DNA of 33,451 nucleotides from SAR202 cluster bacterium (GCA_009392215.1 VFGZ01000048.1:1-33451), one strand, 5' to 3'. Counted from the stretch's first letter, positions 24,480 to 32,704 are shown. A program made the numbers and translations. The notes: generated from the sequence alone by a model not told the origin.

Positions 24480-25445
24480 ATGCCGCATAGAAAACGATTA
24501 TTTCTTACTGAAGCTGAGGTGGATGAGCTTCTCGATATGGATCTTGCTTTGAAAGCGCTCGAAGAAGTTTTCAAAGCAAGATCTGCTGGTGAGGTGCATA
24601 ACCAATCACGATATCGACTGCCCACTGGTAGTGGATCGTACAATTTTATGTCTGCTACCTGGCCCAAAAGGGGCTTCGCCGGACATAAATCGTACGTTGG
24701 CGGTCCTGGCGGAGTTAATTTTCACGTAATGCTTTACGGTACAAATGGAGAAGGCCTAATAGCATTGCTAGAGGCTGGCAGGATGGGTCAGGTTCGCACT
24801 GGAGCTGCATCAGGGGTCGCCACTGATTACATGGCACGTCAGAACGCTTCCACAGTCGGGATTATTGGCTCTGGCTATCAGGCTGAAACCCAGCTCGAAG
24901 CGGTATGTGCTGTTAGAGATATCACGGACGTTAAAGTTTTTTCTCGTCAGCGTGTTAATCGGGAGAACTTTGCTTCGAATATGTCAGATCGACTAGGCAC
25001 GAAAGTTATGGCAGTTGAGTCAAAAGAAAATGCTGCCGAAGGGGTTGACGTGTTGATTGCTGTTACTAACTCGGTTGAGCCAGTTGTGACCGGAGAGATG
25101 CTAGAACCGGGGATGCATGTTAATGCTGCAGGTAACAATTCATGGACGAAACGAGAGCTTGACACACATGCCATCAGGAAGACAGATTTAATAGTATGTG
25201 ACGATATTGAGCAGGCAAAAATGGAATGCGGAGAATTGATGCAAGCCGCTGAGACTGGTGAATTCGCTTGGGATTCGGCTGTGCGGCTTGACGTTATCGT
25301 TGCGGGCTCTAAGAACGCGCGTTCAAGTGATAGTGATATAACGTTGTTTGAGTCACAAGGTGTAGCTTTTGAAGACCTCGCCGTCTGTGCCAGACTTTAT
25401 GAATTGGCGCTTGAACAAGGCATAGGCACGCGACTTCCGGACTAG
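24480..25445 (+). CDS. Ornithine cyclodeaminase / mu-crystallin family protein
   Basis: NAD(P)-dependent enzyme of the OCD/mu-crystallin family, which includes ornithine cyclodeaminase, alanine dehydrogenase and ketimine reductases. The 321-residue length is usual. Seen: LTEAEVDELLDMDLALKALEE at the N-terminus, the substrate-binding Lys in GFAGHKSYVGG and Arg in GQVRTGAASGVATDYMA, and the Rossmann GIIGSGYQAETQLEA. The substrate-proximal NAAGNNSWTKRELD is also typical. Which amino or imino acid it uses cannot be told. An AGGA 11 bp before the ATG is a weak ribosome-binding site. It is 41 bp after thiD. Confidence 0.88.
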   Translation: MPHRKRLFLTEAEVDELLDMDLALKALEEVFKARSAGEVHNQSRYRLPTGSGSYNFMSATWPKRGFAGHKSYVGGPGGVNFHVMLYGTNGEGLIALLEAGRMGQVRTGAASGVATDYMARQNASTVGIIGSGYQAETQLEAVCAVRDITDVKVFSRQRVNRENFASNMSDRLGTKVMAVESKENAAEGVDVLIAVTNSVEPVVTGEMLEPGMHVNAAGNNSWTKRELDTHAIRKTDLIVCDDIEQAKMECGELMQAAETGEFAWDSAVRLDVIVAGSKNARSSDSDITLFESQGVAFEDLAVCARLYELALEQGIGTRLPD

Positions 25446-25577
25446 AAATGTCACTTGAAATCTTTTTCGATTCAGGGTTGTGTTGTTCAAAATTAGGTTT
25501 GTGTTTCTAGGTTTTTCGAGTGGCCAACTTCCCTGGAGATTCAGGCAACAAGTGCACATATTTAGGCGTAAACTTTG

Positions 25578-25612
25578 TCCAAATCCTGTCCGAAACTGGA
25601 TAGGCATATGGA
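25578..25612 (+). promoter_or_regulatory. Hairpin just upstream of the Ldh2-type gene
   Basis: CCTGTCC (25585-25591) pairs with GGATAGG (25598-25604), with one G-U pair and a 6-base loop. Outer arms TCCA and TGGA extend it. Its 3' side touches the purine-rich GGAAAGAG that would serve as ribosome-binding site for the TTG at 25627, so it could regulate translation. Confidence 0.3.
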
Positions 25613-25626
25613 AAGAGTAGAAGTCC

Positions 25627-26706
25627 TTGGCACTTGAATATCTAAAACTCGATGAATCTAATTCAATTCGTATATCAGCTGCGGATTTGCATAAACAGGT
25701 TTCTGCGATCTTACAGGGTGTAGGTACTCCGCAGGATCATGCTGAGATCACAGCCAAAATTCTTGTCTCAGCTAGTCTTCGTGGAGTTGATACGCATGGC
25801 GTCGGGAACGCTGTTCGATATTCCCTAGCTATTGAGGATGGGACTTACACGGTCCCTCAGACTGTCGAAGTCATTTCTGAAACCGAAACGACGGTGTTAT
25901 TGAGTTGTGGCAACGGCCTTGGTTTTGTGGCGGCTCACCAGGGTATGGAGATGTCAATTGCTAAAGCTCGAGAGTTTGGATTGGGAATGGCCACCATACG
26001 TGATGGTCACCATATAGGGATGGTGGGTTACTACCCGATGATGGCGATTCAAAACGATATGATCGGCATGGCTATGACCAATGCTAATCAAGCGGTCAGG
26101 CCGGCTCTTGGTGCCCGCCCACGGGTTGGAACTAACCCAATTGCATTTGGTGCACCGTCTGGTGATGAGCGAGACTTTATCTTGGATATGGCAACCAGCA
26201 CAGTTGCTAGTGGAAAGATCGGTCTAGCTAGACGACTGGGCGTTGAAATACCCGAAGGATGGGCCGTAACTGGAGAAGGAGAGCCTCTGACAGATCCACC
26301 AGCAGACCGGGGTGATCATTGGTCACAAAACCCTTTAGGTGGTTCCAGAGAGCAAGGTTCTCATAAGGGTTATGGGCTTGGGGTGATGGTAGATATTCTT
26401 TGCGGCGTACTCTCGGGCGGTGGTGTTGGCACACAATTGGCGGGTGGCGAGAACATGTCCTGGACTATGGCGATTGATATTGCTCGGTTCAGGGATGTCG
26501 ATGATTTTAAGTCGATGATGGACGACATGATTCGTGAATTGCATGAAACTCCTCCGTTACCCGGCGAAAAGGCTGTACTCGTTGCGGGGGACCCAGAAGC
26601 CGACTTCGAAGATGATCGTTCAGTAAATGGAGTGCCAGTTGAGAATGGGCAGTACGATGAAATGAGGTTGCGCGCGGTAGATCTGGGGGTAGAGGTTTTT
26701 GTTTAA
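25627..26706 (+). CDS. Malate/L-lactate/ureidoglycolate dehydrogenase family (Ldh2) oxidoreductase
   Basis: NAD(P)-dependent 2-hydroxyacid dehydrogenase of the LDH2/MDH2 fold, unrelated to the classical Rossmann LDH. Members oxidise malate, sulfolactate, ureidoglycolate, 2,3-diketogulonate and similar acids. The 359-residue length fits. Seen: the catalytic His in RGVDTHGVG, the IRDGHHIGMVGYYPMMA loop, TNANQAVRPALGARPRVGTNPIAFG and the glycine-rich GSHKGYGLGVMVDILCGVLSGG. The start is TTG 25627 after GGAAAGAG. The final 28 residues are repeated, diverged, in the small ORF that begins at once after the stop. The neighbouring enolase-superfamily and SMP-30 genes suggest a sugar-acid or hydroxyacid route. 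Confidence 0.9.
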   Translation: MALEYLKLDESNSIRISAADLHKQVSAILQGVGTPQDHAEITAKILVSASLRGVDTHGVGNAVRYSLAIEDGTYTVPQTVEVISETETTVLLSCGNGLGFVAAHQGMEMSIAKAREFGLGMATIRDGHHIGMVGYYPMMAIQNDMIGMAMTNANQAVRPALGARPRVGTNPIAFGAPSGDERDFILDMATSTVASGKIGLARRLGVEIPEGWAVTGEGEPLTDPPADRGDHWSQNPLGGSREQGSHKGYGLGVMVDILCGVLSGGGVGTQLAGGENMSWTMAIDIARFRDVDDFKSMMDDMIRELHETPPLPGEKAVLVAGDPEADFEDDRSVNGVPVENGQYDEMRLRAVDLGVEVFV

Positions 26707-26853
26707 ATGGCACATAAGGTAAAACTTAACAAGTCCAATTCCACACGAGTCTCGGCAGAGGATTGCTTGGCGAATGGTGTCCCGGTTGAGAACGGCAACT
26801 ATGCAGGTATAAAAGCGAGGGCGTTGGAGGTCGGTGCTGAGGTTTTTATTTAA
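26707..26853 (+). pseudogene. 48-residue ORF duplicating the Ldh2 C-terminus (remnant of a tandem paralog)
   Basis: ATG follows the Ldh2 TAA with no gap. The 48-residue product ends NGVPVENGNYAGIKARALEVGAEVFI, and the upstream enzyme ends NGVPVENGQYDEMRLRAVDLGVEVFV. About 15 of the last 28 residues are identical, and both run to a TAA right after the final hydrophobic residue. The first 20 residues (MAHKVKLNKSNSTRVSAEDC) do not match the dehydrogenase well. This fits the tail of a second, diverged Ldh2 gene whose front has been deleted. It may still be translated. The TAA overlaps the stop of the convergent M24 gene in TTAA. Confidence 0.75.
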
Positions 26854-28091
26854 CTCGTTTCGATTTGAACGATTTTCGTTTGGATATTCCCTGTGATTTC
26901 AGGGCCGTCTTCACCTAAGTAGACGTCTACTTCTGATCTCACCCCAAACTCAGGTAAATAGACACCCGGCTCGATAGTGACCCCCACTCCGTTTATCACC
27001 GTGCGGGTATCATGGGTTTCCCAGTCATCGAGGTTAACGCCGTTTGAATGGACCTCGTAGCCTAGCGAGTGTCCCAGTCGGTGGACAAAATGGTCTCCGT
27101 ATCCTGCTTTCTCAATTACCTGGCGGGCCGCGCGATCCACTTCCCATCCCTGTGGATTGTCACCTTCGAGAATGCGATTCTCCAGAAGTTCGAATGCGGT
27201 GTCTCGTGCGTTGGTAACTGCCCTGAAGACCCCTTGATGTTTATTGCTGGGGGGATCGCCTAATTTCGCCGTCCAGGTGATATCAGCCGAAATGTTACGT
27301 TGGTTATTGGGATCAGATTTCTTACGAGCCCATAGGTCGATCAATAACCATCCTTCTCGCCTTATAACAGCTGAGTCGGTTGGTTTCGGATCGTAGTGGG
27401 GATCTGCTGAGTGTGAGTTAAAAGCCACAACTGGTCCGTCATCGAATTCAAGTCCCGCTTGATCGAACTTCCCTCGAATATGCTCTGCGACATCATGCTC
27501 TGTTAAAGCCCAACGGATGTTTTCACCGACATATTCGAAAGCTTGTATAACAATTTTGTCTAAAGCTTCCACAGCGAAGAAATGTGATTGGAGCTGATCC
27601 GGCGTCCATCTTTCGGTTGAGTGCTGAACCAGATCGCCTGAAGATACTACGTTCGCTCCAAGGGAACGCACTAATTCGATGGTGCCAGCATCCACTCGGC
27701 CAACCCGAGGTAATTCGTATAGCGGTGAATATTCCATTGCCACGGTGCGGGCACCATTTAACATTCGCTTAAGTGCTTGGACCATCTGGTTTCTATTTCC
27801 ATAGGCTACCAACGGTATCGAATCTTGAGGGAACCGACCGATATCAACTTCATGCGTCAGTATGGCCGCTTCACCGCTTGCAGGAACCCACAGCCAAACG
27901 GGTCGGGTCAAATTCTCTATGTGTAGACCGAGAGCAGCCTCGAAAACAGGGTTTGTATATCTGTAGTCTCTGGTTAGCCAACCATCGATTTCGGCTGAAT
28001 TCAAAAAAATTCGCGCTTCTTTTAGGTTGTTGCGGGAAGGACTGATTTCGTTATTTGTCATGCTATGAGTAGAACTTTTCTTACTTGCCAA
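26850..28091 (-). CDS. M24-family metallopeptidase (Xaa-Pro aminopeptidase/creatinase-like)
   Basis: Pita-bread-fold hydrolase with an N-terminal creatinase-like domain (about residues 20-165) and a catalytic M24 domain (about 170-400). All five metal ligands are present: Asp252 (LLIDLWA), Asp270 (SADITWT), His341 (HRLGHSLGYEVHSNG), Glu374 (TIEPGVYLPEFG) and Glu387 (RSEVDV). The gap between the two Asp ligands is 18 residues instead of the common 11, due to an inserted RKKSDPNNQR loop. With complete ligands it is probably an active dipeptidase or aminopeptidase. The start is TTG at 28091, or ATG at 28061; neither has a clean ribosome-binding site. Confidence 0.88.
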   Translation of the reverse strand: MASKKSSTHSMTNNEISPSRNNLKEARIFLNSAEIDGWLTRDYRYTNPVFEAALGLHIENLTRPVWLWVPASGEAAILTHEVDIGRFPQDSIPLVAYGNRNQMVQALKRMLNGARTVAMEYSPLYELPRVGRVDAGTIELVRSLGANVVSSGDLVQHSTERWTPDQLQSHFFAVEALDKIVIQAFEYVGENIRWALTEHDVAEHIRGKFDQAGLEFDDGPVVAFNSHSADPHYDPKPTDSAVIRREGWLLIDLWARKKSDPNNQRNISADITWTAKLGDPPSNKHQGVFRAVTNARDTAFELLENRILEGDNPQGWEVDRAARQVIEKAGYGDHFVHRLGHSLGYEVHSNGVNLDDWETHDTRTVINGVGVTIEPGVYLPEFGVRSEVDVYLGEDGPEITGNIQTKIVQIETS

Positions 28092-28198
28092 CCTCGATAC
28101 TTTTCCCTGAAACGTATGCGTAACCTAGTTAGATTTTCCTGCTGTTAGAAAAATCTTCGTTAGTGATTCATTCGGTCTACGATTGATCGTATAAATTA

Positions 28199-28816
28199 TT
28201 ATCGTTGCTCAGCCAGGTCTGCGTATGAGGCTACCGCTTCTTTATATGTTTCAGGAGTATTGATGTCTAAACGGACGATTGCTGACTCGAACAAGACGTC
28301 CTTGCGGGTAATGTTTGGCTTTTTGAATATTTCTCTGATGCCCTCACCCTGCTCCGTGATGGATGCCAGTTCAATTCTTAAAGATGAATCAAATATAAGG
28401 GGGTGTCCCCCGTGGTTGTTGAACCGAGGGGATGTTATGTCTGCACCGTAATCGGTATGTTCATGGAGGATTCTCTCAATGACCCAAGCCGGGCGAGGTT
28501 GGTCTACCGCAAGCAAAACGATGGATCTGACATCGTCAGGGAGCTCCCAAATTCCTGTTTTTACAGATGTCGCTTTACCTTCAGCATATTTGGGGTTGTA
28601 TGCCCTGATGATTTCTGGCCTATCGATCAGTACAGGCATCATTTCCGCATCGTATTTACCCGTTACGACCACCACTTTTTCACAGCCAGCTTGTAGCAGC
28701 GAATTCATCTGGTATTCGACCAGTGTTGTGCCACGCCAGGGCAGTAGTGGTTTTGGGCGACCCATCCGGCTGGATTTTCCGGCAGCCAGGAGAACCCCGA
28801 AAGTTTTGTCACTCAC
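28199..28816 (-). CDS. MobA-like NTP transferase (MocA family)
   Basis: Nucleotidyltransferase of the MobA/MocA type, likely attaching CMP to molybdopterin to make the MCD cofactor used by xanthine/CO-dehydrogenase-family hydroxylases. The 205-residue length is right. Seen: the NTP-binding signature GVLLAAGKSSRMGRPKPLLP at the N-terminus, AVDQPRP with the metal-binding Asp, GGHPLIF and the C-terminal LDINTPETYKEA. The start is GTG at 28816, one base after the xdhC-like stop, so the two are coupled. Its presence with XdhC and the cox-type subunits points to a molybdenum hydroxylase with a cytidine dinucleotide cofactor; that is inference from context. Confidence 0.88.
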   Translation of the reverse strand: MSDKTFGVLLAAGKSSRMGRPKPLLPWRGTTLVEYQMNSLLQAGCEKVVVVTGKYDAEMMPVLIDRPEIIRAYNPKYAEGKATSVKTGIWELPDDVRSIVLLAVDQPRPAWVIERILHEHTDYGADITSPRFNNHGGHPLIFDSSLRIELASITEQGEGIREIFKKPNITRKDVLFESAIVRLDINTPETYKEAVASYADLAEQR

Positions 28817-28817
28817 G

Positions 28818-29969
28818 TTAATCTGCGCCGGCTACTTCTGCGCCAGCCTTTCTCTCGGAGGCTTTAGCAGCAGCTTTGTCAATCAGCTTTTGATCGAGTG
28901 AGAGTTGTCCACCTTCTCCGCCCAGGCGGAACCCAATGATCTCGGCCATTATCGACAGTGCTATTTCTTCAGGGGTTCTTGCAGAAATATCCAGACCAAT
29001 CGGTGATCTGACACCTTGGACTTGTTCCATCGTAAAGCCTTGTGCGAATAACTCTTCATAGATAAGAATCGTTTTTCGCTTTGATCCGAGCAATCCGACA
29101 TAACTGGCTTGTGTTCGTATTGCTGAGGCAGTGGCGGATGTGTCGTAACGGTGCCCACGAGTGGCGATTACTATGAATGAATTCGTGCCGATTGGTAGTT
29201 TTTCAAATGCTGATCCGTAGTCAGATACGACTGTTTTATCCGCCTCGGGGAAGCGATCCTTATTAGAAAATTCGTCCCGGTCGTCGATTACGAAAATTCG
29301 AAAACCGAGAGTTGAGGCTATGTTTGAAATTGCCTTTGAAACGTGCCCTCCACCAGCTAAGACAAGCGTCGGTGGTGTCGTATAGGCTTCTATGAAATAT
29401 TCAATTCCCGACTTGGTTGAGATATAGTCGTTCTTCCCCATTGCCAGCAATTTTCTGGCTTCGATCACCGCACCCGCATCTAATTTTTCGTCTCCTAGGG
29501 AACCTTTAGTCGAACTATTCTCACGTATCAATAGTTTGGAGCCTACAATTAGATCTGAACCATCTGGTACTTTCATCAGGCTTGCGACTGCTACAGGTGC
29601 ACCGCCTTCATAGGCGGCGATAACCTCTTCATTGGTATCTTGGACCTCTAAAGATTGACGTACTGGATCGAGTAGAAAGTACATTGTTCCACCGCAAACG
29701 AGACCATCTTGTGCTGCCAGATCTTCGTTCAGTTCGTAATCTCGCATTTCTGCTGGTCCGCCACTTTTGAGGAGTTGGGAAGAAGCGAACCATATGTCAC
29801 CTTCGACGCAACCTCCACCAAGTGTGCCAACCCCTGATCCGTCTGCGCGCACTAGCAGTTTGGCTCCGGGCTTTTGTGGCGTGGATCCGGACGTTTTCAC
29901 GACTGTGGCAACAACCATGTCGTGGCCAGATTTTATTTCTTGATGCGCTGCCCGAAATACCTGTTCCAT
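28818..29969 (-). CDS. XdhC/CoxI-family molybdenum-cofactor insertion protein
   Basis: Chaperone that binds the molybdenum cofactor, promotes its sulfuration and inserts it into xanthine-dehydrogenase-type enzymes. The N-terminal XdhC_CoxI domain (about 10-80) has TVVKTSGSTPQKPGAKLLV and GTLGGGCVEGDIW. The C-terminal Rossmann domain (about 205-350) has LVLAGGGHVSKAISNIASTLGF, VIDDRDEFSN, IATRGHRYD and GLLGSKRK. At 383 residues it is a full-length two-domain form. AGGG six bases before the ATG (29969) is a good ribosome-binding site. It lies 1 bp upstream of the MocA-like gene and 186 bp downstream of the CoxS-like gene, all on the minus strand. Confidence 0.92.
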   Translation of the reverse strand: MEQVFRAAHQEIKSGHDMVVATVVKTSGSTPQKPGAKLLVRADGSGVGTLGGGCVEGDIWFASSQLLKSGGPAEMRDYELNEDLAAQDGLVCGGTMYFLLDPVRQSLEVQDTNEEVIAAYEGGAPVAVASLMKVPDGSDLIVGSKLLIRENSSTKGSLGDEKLDAGAVIEARKLLAMGKNDYISTKSGIEYFIEAYTTPPTLVLAGGGHVSKAISNIASTLGFRIFVIDDRDEFSNKDRFPEADKTVVSDYGSAFEKLPIGTNSFIVIATRGHRYDTSATASAIRTQASYVGLLGSKRKTILIYEELFAQGFTMEQVQGVRSPIGLDISARTPEEIALSIMAEIIGFRLGGEGGQLSLDQKLIDKAAAKASERKAGAEVAGAD

Positions 29970-30093
29970 GTTTTCCCTAAATATTTACCGTCTGTGTTGC
30001 AATTGGTGCCGTACAGATGGGTTAGTAGGTATCCACAATATGTTGACGCATAGCCAATGAGTTTCAACGTTAGGTTAGATTAGTATATCTGAG

Positions 30094-30117
30094 CACAGGT
30101 TATCGTTTATTCCTGTG
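30094..30117. repeat. Inverted repeat between coxS-like and xdhC-like genes
   Basis: CACAGG (30094-30099) and CCTGTG (30112-30117) flank a 12-base AT-rich spacer, inside a 186-bp gap with no gene. It could be an operator for the xdhC-mocA pair or a weak terminator for the coxS-like transcript; no U-tract follows on the minus strand. Confidence 0.3.
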
Positions 30118-30155
30118 ATCGACCTTAGAGAGATGAGAAGATCGGCGTACTGAGC

Positions 30156-30632
30156 CTAAGATTTACTGAGACGTTCGGCGGCGTCTTGAACGGAGCGGAC
30201 GATCTTATCGTAGCCAGTGCATCGGCAGAGGTTGCCGGCAAGTTTAAGGCGGATTTCGTTTTCTGTTGGATGCGGGTTCTCATTCAAAAGGGCTGTTGCT
30301 GCAATCATGAATCCTGGAGTGCAAAACCCGCATTGAAGGCCTGAGTTTTCAACAAAGGCGTCCTGCACGGGGGATAGGTGACCGTGGTCCGCGAGTCCTT
30401 CCACCGTGGTAACTTTTCGACCATCGATTTCCGGTGCCAGCACAAGGCATGAGCAGGATGATTTGCCATCTATCATTACGGTACAGGCACCACAGTTGCC
30501 GTTTGAACATCCTTCCTTGGTTCCCGTCAAGCCTAAGTGATCGCGGAGTGTTTCAAGTAGCGTCCAAGTTGAGTCGACAAGAATCTCATGTTCGACGTTA
30601 TTCACGGTTGTCTTTATGTGTTTTTTGCTCAT
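30156..30632 (-). CDS. Molybdenum hydroxylase small subunit, two [2Fe-2S] clusters (CoxS-like)
   Basis: Electron-transfer subunit of a xanthine/CO-dehydrogenase-family enzyme, 158 residues. It binds two [2Fe-2S] clusters. The plant-ferredoxin-type cluster uses Cys42, Cys47, Cys50 and Cys62 (GCSNGNCGAC then SSCSC). The second, helical cluster uses Cys101, Cys104 (LQCGFCTPG), Cys136 and Cys138 (NLCRCTGY). All eight ligands are present, so it should be functional. It follows the FAD-subunit gene by 52 bp. The large molybdopterin subunit, expected next to these, is not encoded anywhere in the window. Confidence 0.94.
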   Translation of the reverse strand: MSKKHIKTTVNNVEHEILVDSTWTLLETLRDHLGLTGTKEGCSNGNCGACTVMIDGKSSCSCLVLAPEIDGRKVTTVEGLADHGHLSPVQDAFVENSGLQCGFCTPGFMIAATALLNENPHPTENEIRLKLAGNLCRCTGYDKIVRSVQDAAERLSKS

Positions 30633-30684
30633 ATTCAGATGTTTTCAGATGGTGTTTTATTAGAACCTCAATGGATGATCGTCG

Positions 30685-31548
30685 TCAGGCAAGTCGCTCT
30701 CGGCAAATATTCAGCGTTCTCTTCGTCAGGACTTTGACGAGTTCTTTTCTGTATTCTGCTGAACCGCGTACGTCAGTAATTGGGACAGCCGCTTCTACAG
30801 CAAGATCTGCTGCTTTTTCGATAGTTGGATTATCAATGGTAGAGCCCTCTAAGAAATTTTCCGCTGTGTATGCTCTAACGGGTGTTGGAGCCACAGAAGC
30901 TAGAGCGATACGAGCCTTTTGGACTATGTTGGATGATGGATCGACTTCGATTAGTGATCCAACTCCTGCCACAGCGATATCCATCTCATTTCGTGGGATA
31001 AAGCGGAGATAAGCAGAGGCGGTATTTGATGAAGGTACCGGTAGAACGAGTTCTTTTAGGATTTCTCCTTTTTGCAGAACCGTTTGTCCGGGTCCAGCAA
31101 AGAAATCGATTAATGGAATTTCACGTCCACCTGTAGCGCTCGCCGTGTGTGCGATAGCTTCATGAACCAACAGCGCGGGTATTGTGTCAGCAGAGGGAGC
31201 GGCATTACATACATTTCCACCGATGCTAGCTCTATTTTGTATATGGATTGAACCTATCAATTCAGATGCTTCTGAGAGGGCAGGGAAGCAGTCATTTTCG
31301 GATGTAAGGTTGTGAACTTCAGTGCAGGAAACGGCTGCTCCTATGCGTAAGCGCCCTTCATCTAGTTCAAGAGTGAGAAGTTCAGGTATTCGTTTCAGGT
31401 CTACTACCAAATCGGCATTTCGGCGATTGTTTTTCAGTTGGTCAATAACGTCGGTACCACCCGCGAGAGGACGATTTTCTCCATTTCCGGATAAAACCCC
31501 TAGTGCAGTTTTCAGTGAGGTTGGTGCCTCGTAATCAAAATTCGGCAT
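30685..31548 (-). CDS. Molybdenum hydroxylase medium subunit, FAD-binding (CoxM-like)
   Basis: FAD-binding subunit that carries electrons between the iron-sulfur clusters and the external acceptor. The 287-residue length is usual. Seen: NFDYEAPTSLKTAL at the N-terminus, the FAD pyrophosphate loop RPLAGGTDVIDQL, and the second FAD motif SIHIQNRASIGGNVCNAAPSAD. The C-terminal CO_deh_flav_C domain (about 175-280) begins near SAYLRFIPRNEMDIAVAGVG. It is first in the minus-strand pair with the CoxS-like gene. The physiological substrate depends on the missing large subunit; there is no evidence that it is CO. Confidence 0.93.
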   Translation of the reverse strand: MPNFDYEAPTSLKTALGVLSGNGENRPLAGGTDVIDQLKNNRRNADLVVDLKRIPELLTLELDEGRLRIGAAVSCTEVHNLTSENDCFPALSEASELIGSIHIQNRASIGGNVCNAAPSADTIPALLVHEAIAHTASATGGREIPLIDFFAGPGQTVLQKGEILKELVLPVPSSNTASAYLRFIPRNEMDIAVAGVGSLIEVDPSSNIVQKARIALASVAPTPVRAYTAENFLEGSTIDNPTIEKAADLAVEAAVPITDVRGSAEYRKELVKVLTKRTLNICRERLA

Positions 31549-31603
31549 GCGTTAGTGTTACTCCAAATGTTCAGATAACCGAGTCGGTCGAAATTATATG
31601 CCT

Positions 31604-32704
31604 CTAGCCCACTCTGTATGGTGCCAGAGTGTCCCATTTAGGTTTAAGTCCCAAGCCAGGTAGATCCGGTGCATATACGTACCCATCCTTAATTACGAGT
31701 TCGTGCTCCCATACCTTGCCATGCATAGGATTCACCGAGTCGCGATAGTACTCGAGGATTAATCCGTTTGGTATTGCTGCTACCAGATGTATGTGCACCT
31801 CTTGTGCTCCATGAGGGGCGACATCGAGATCGTTAGATTGTGCAAGTGCAGCCACTTTCATGTACTCGGTGATGCCACCGAGTATTAAAGCATCCGGCTG
31901 CAATATATCGACGGCGCGTGCGTTGATCATGTCTCGAAATCCGTAGCGAGTGTATTCATTTTCTCCTGCAGCGATCGGAACGGAAGTCGCTTTAGTTATT
32001 TCGGCCTGGCCAATGTAGTCATCAGGTTCAACAGGTTCTTCAAACCAGAAAAGATCGTATTGCTCGGCTTTTCGTGCGAATTCAATTGCCTGGTAATGGC
32101 GGTAGGCGTTATTAGCGTCGACCATCAATCTTACATCCGGCCCTATTGCCTCCCTGCAAACACGTACTCGTTCAATGTCCTCGTTGATTGGAACAGCGCC
32201 CACTTTTATCTTGACGGCCCTTGCACCTAACTTGACATTGTCTTCCATTTCTTGGGCTAATTCTTTAAGGCCTTTACCTTCTTCGTAATAACCACCAGCG
32301 ATATAGGTATCGACTTTGTTGGTGAAACCTCCGAGAAGTTTGTAGACGGGCATATTAGCCGCTTTGCCCTTGATGTCCCAGAGGGCGATATCTATCCCTG
32401 CAATGATCCTTGTTGAAATCCCTCGGCGGCCCACTAGTTTCGGACGCCACATAGCGTGCCAGAGGGCTTCGTTGTTTAATGGATCCTGACCTATCAGTCC
32501 TTTCTTGAAATGTTCAACGAACGCTGAACCTACTGCGGGAGTCGACTCTATCCCGCCAGCAAGTCCAATTCCTTGGATGTCTGGATCGTCAGTGTCGATT
32601 ACGACGATGTTAAGCAGATTGTGCGTATAGGTATAAAGGCCGTTTGTGATGGGGACAGCGCGTTCCCATTTAAACATCTCCAGTCGCACATCTGTAATTT
32701 TCAT
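31604..32704 (-). CDS. Mandelate racemase / muconate lactonizing enzyme family protein
   Basis: Enolase-superfamily enzyme of the mandelate-racemase subgroup, usually a sugar-acid dehydratase or an acid racemase. The 366-residue length is normal. Catalytic parts seen: Lys165 and Lys167 in VKIKVG, metal ligands Asp196 (VDANNAY), Glu222 (WFEEP) and Glu248 (AAGENEY), and the His-Asp dyad with His298 in VAPHGA and Asp271 in LQPDALILGG. The substrate cannot be called. AAGG about 10 bp before the ATG supports the start. It is divergent from the membrane-protein gene. Expansion of this family is reported for marine SAR202 bacteria, in line with the suspected host. Confidence 0.9.
   Translation of the reverse strand: MKITDVRLEMFKWERAVPITNGLYTYTHNLLNIVVIDTDDPDIQGIGLAGGIESTPAVGSAFVEHFKKGLIGQDPLNNEALWHAMWRPKLVGRRGISTRIIAGIDIALWDIKGKAANMPVYKLLGGFTNKVDTYIAGGYYEEGKGLKELAQEMEDNVKLGARAVKIKVGAVPINEDIERVRVCREAIGPDVRLMVDANNAYRHYQAIEFARKAEQYDLFWFEEPVEPDDYIGQAEITKATSVPIAAGENEYTRYGFRDMINARAVDILQPDALILGGITEYMKVAALAQSNDLDVAPHGAQEVHIHLVAAIPNGLILEYYRDSVNPMHGKVWEHELVIKDGYVYAPDLPGLGLKPKWDTLAPYRVG

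Noticed and set aside
25353-25607. 84-codon minus-strand frame between the cyclodeaminase and Ldh2 genes
   Set aside because: Half of it is antisense to the cyclodeaminase 3' end and the product has no recognisable pattern.
30001-30155. Remnant of a large molybdopterin subunit between coxS-like and xdhC-like genes
   Set aside because: The 186-bp gap in all frames shows no CoxL/XdhA-type motif that I can recognise.
30434-31012. 192-codon plus-strand frame opposite the CoxS/CoxM-like genes
   Set aside because: It crosses two well-supported minus-strand genes and reads as Ser/Arg-rich antisense.
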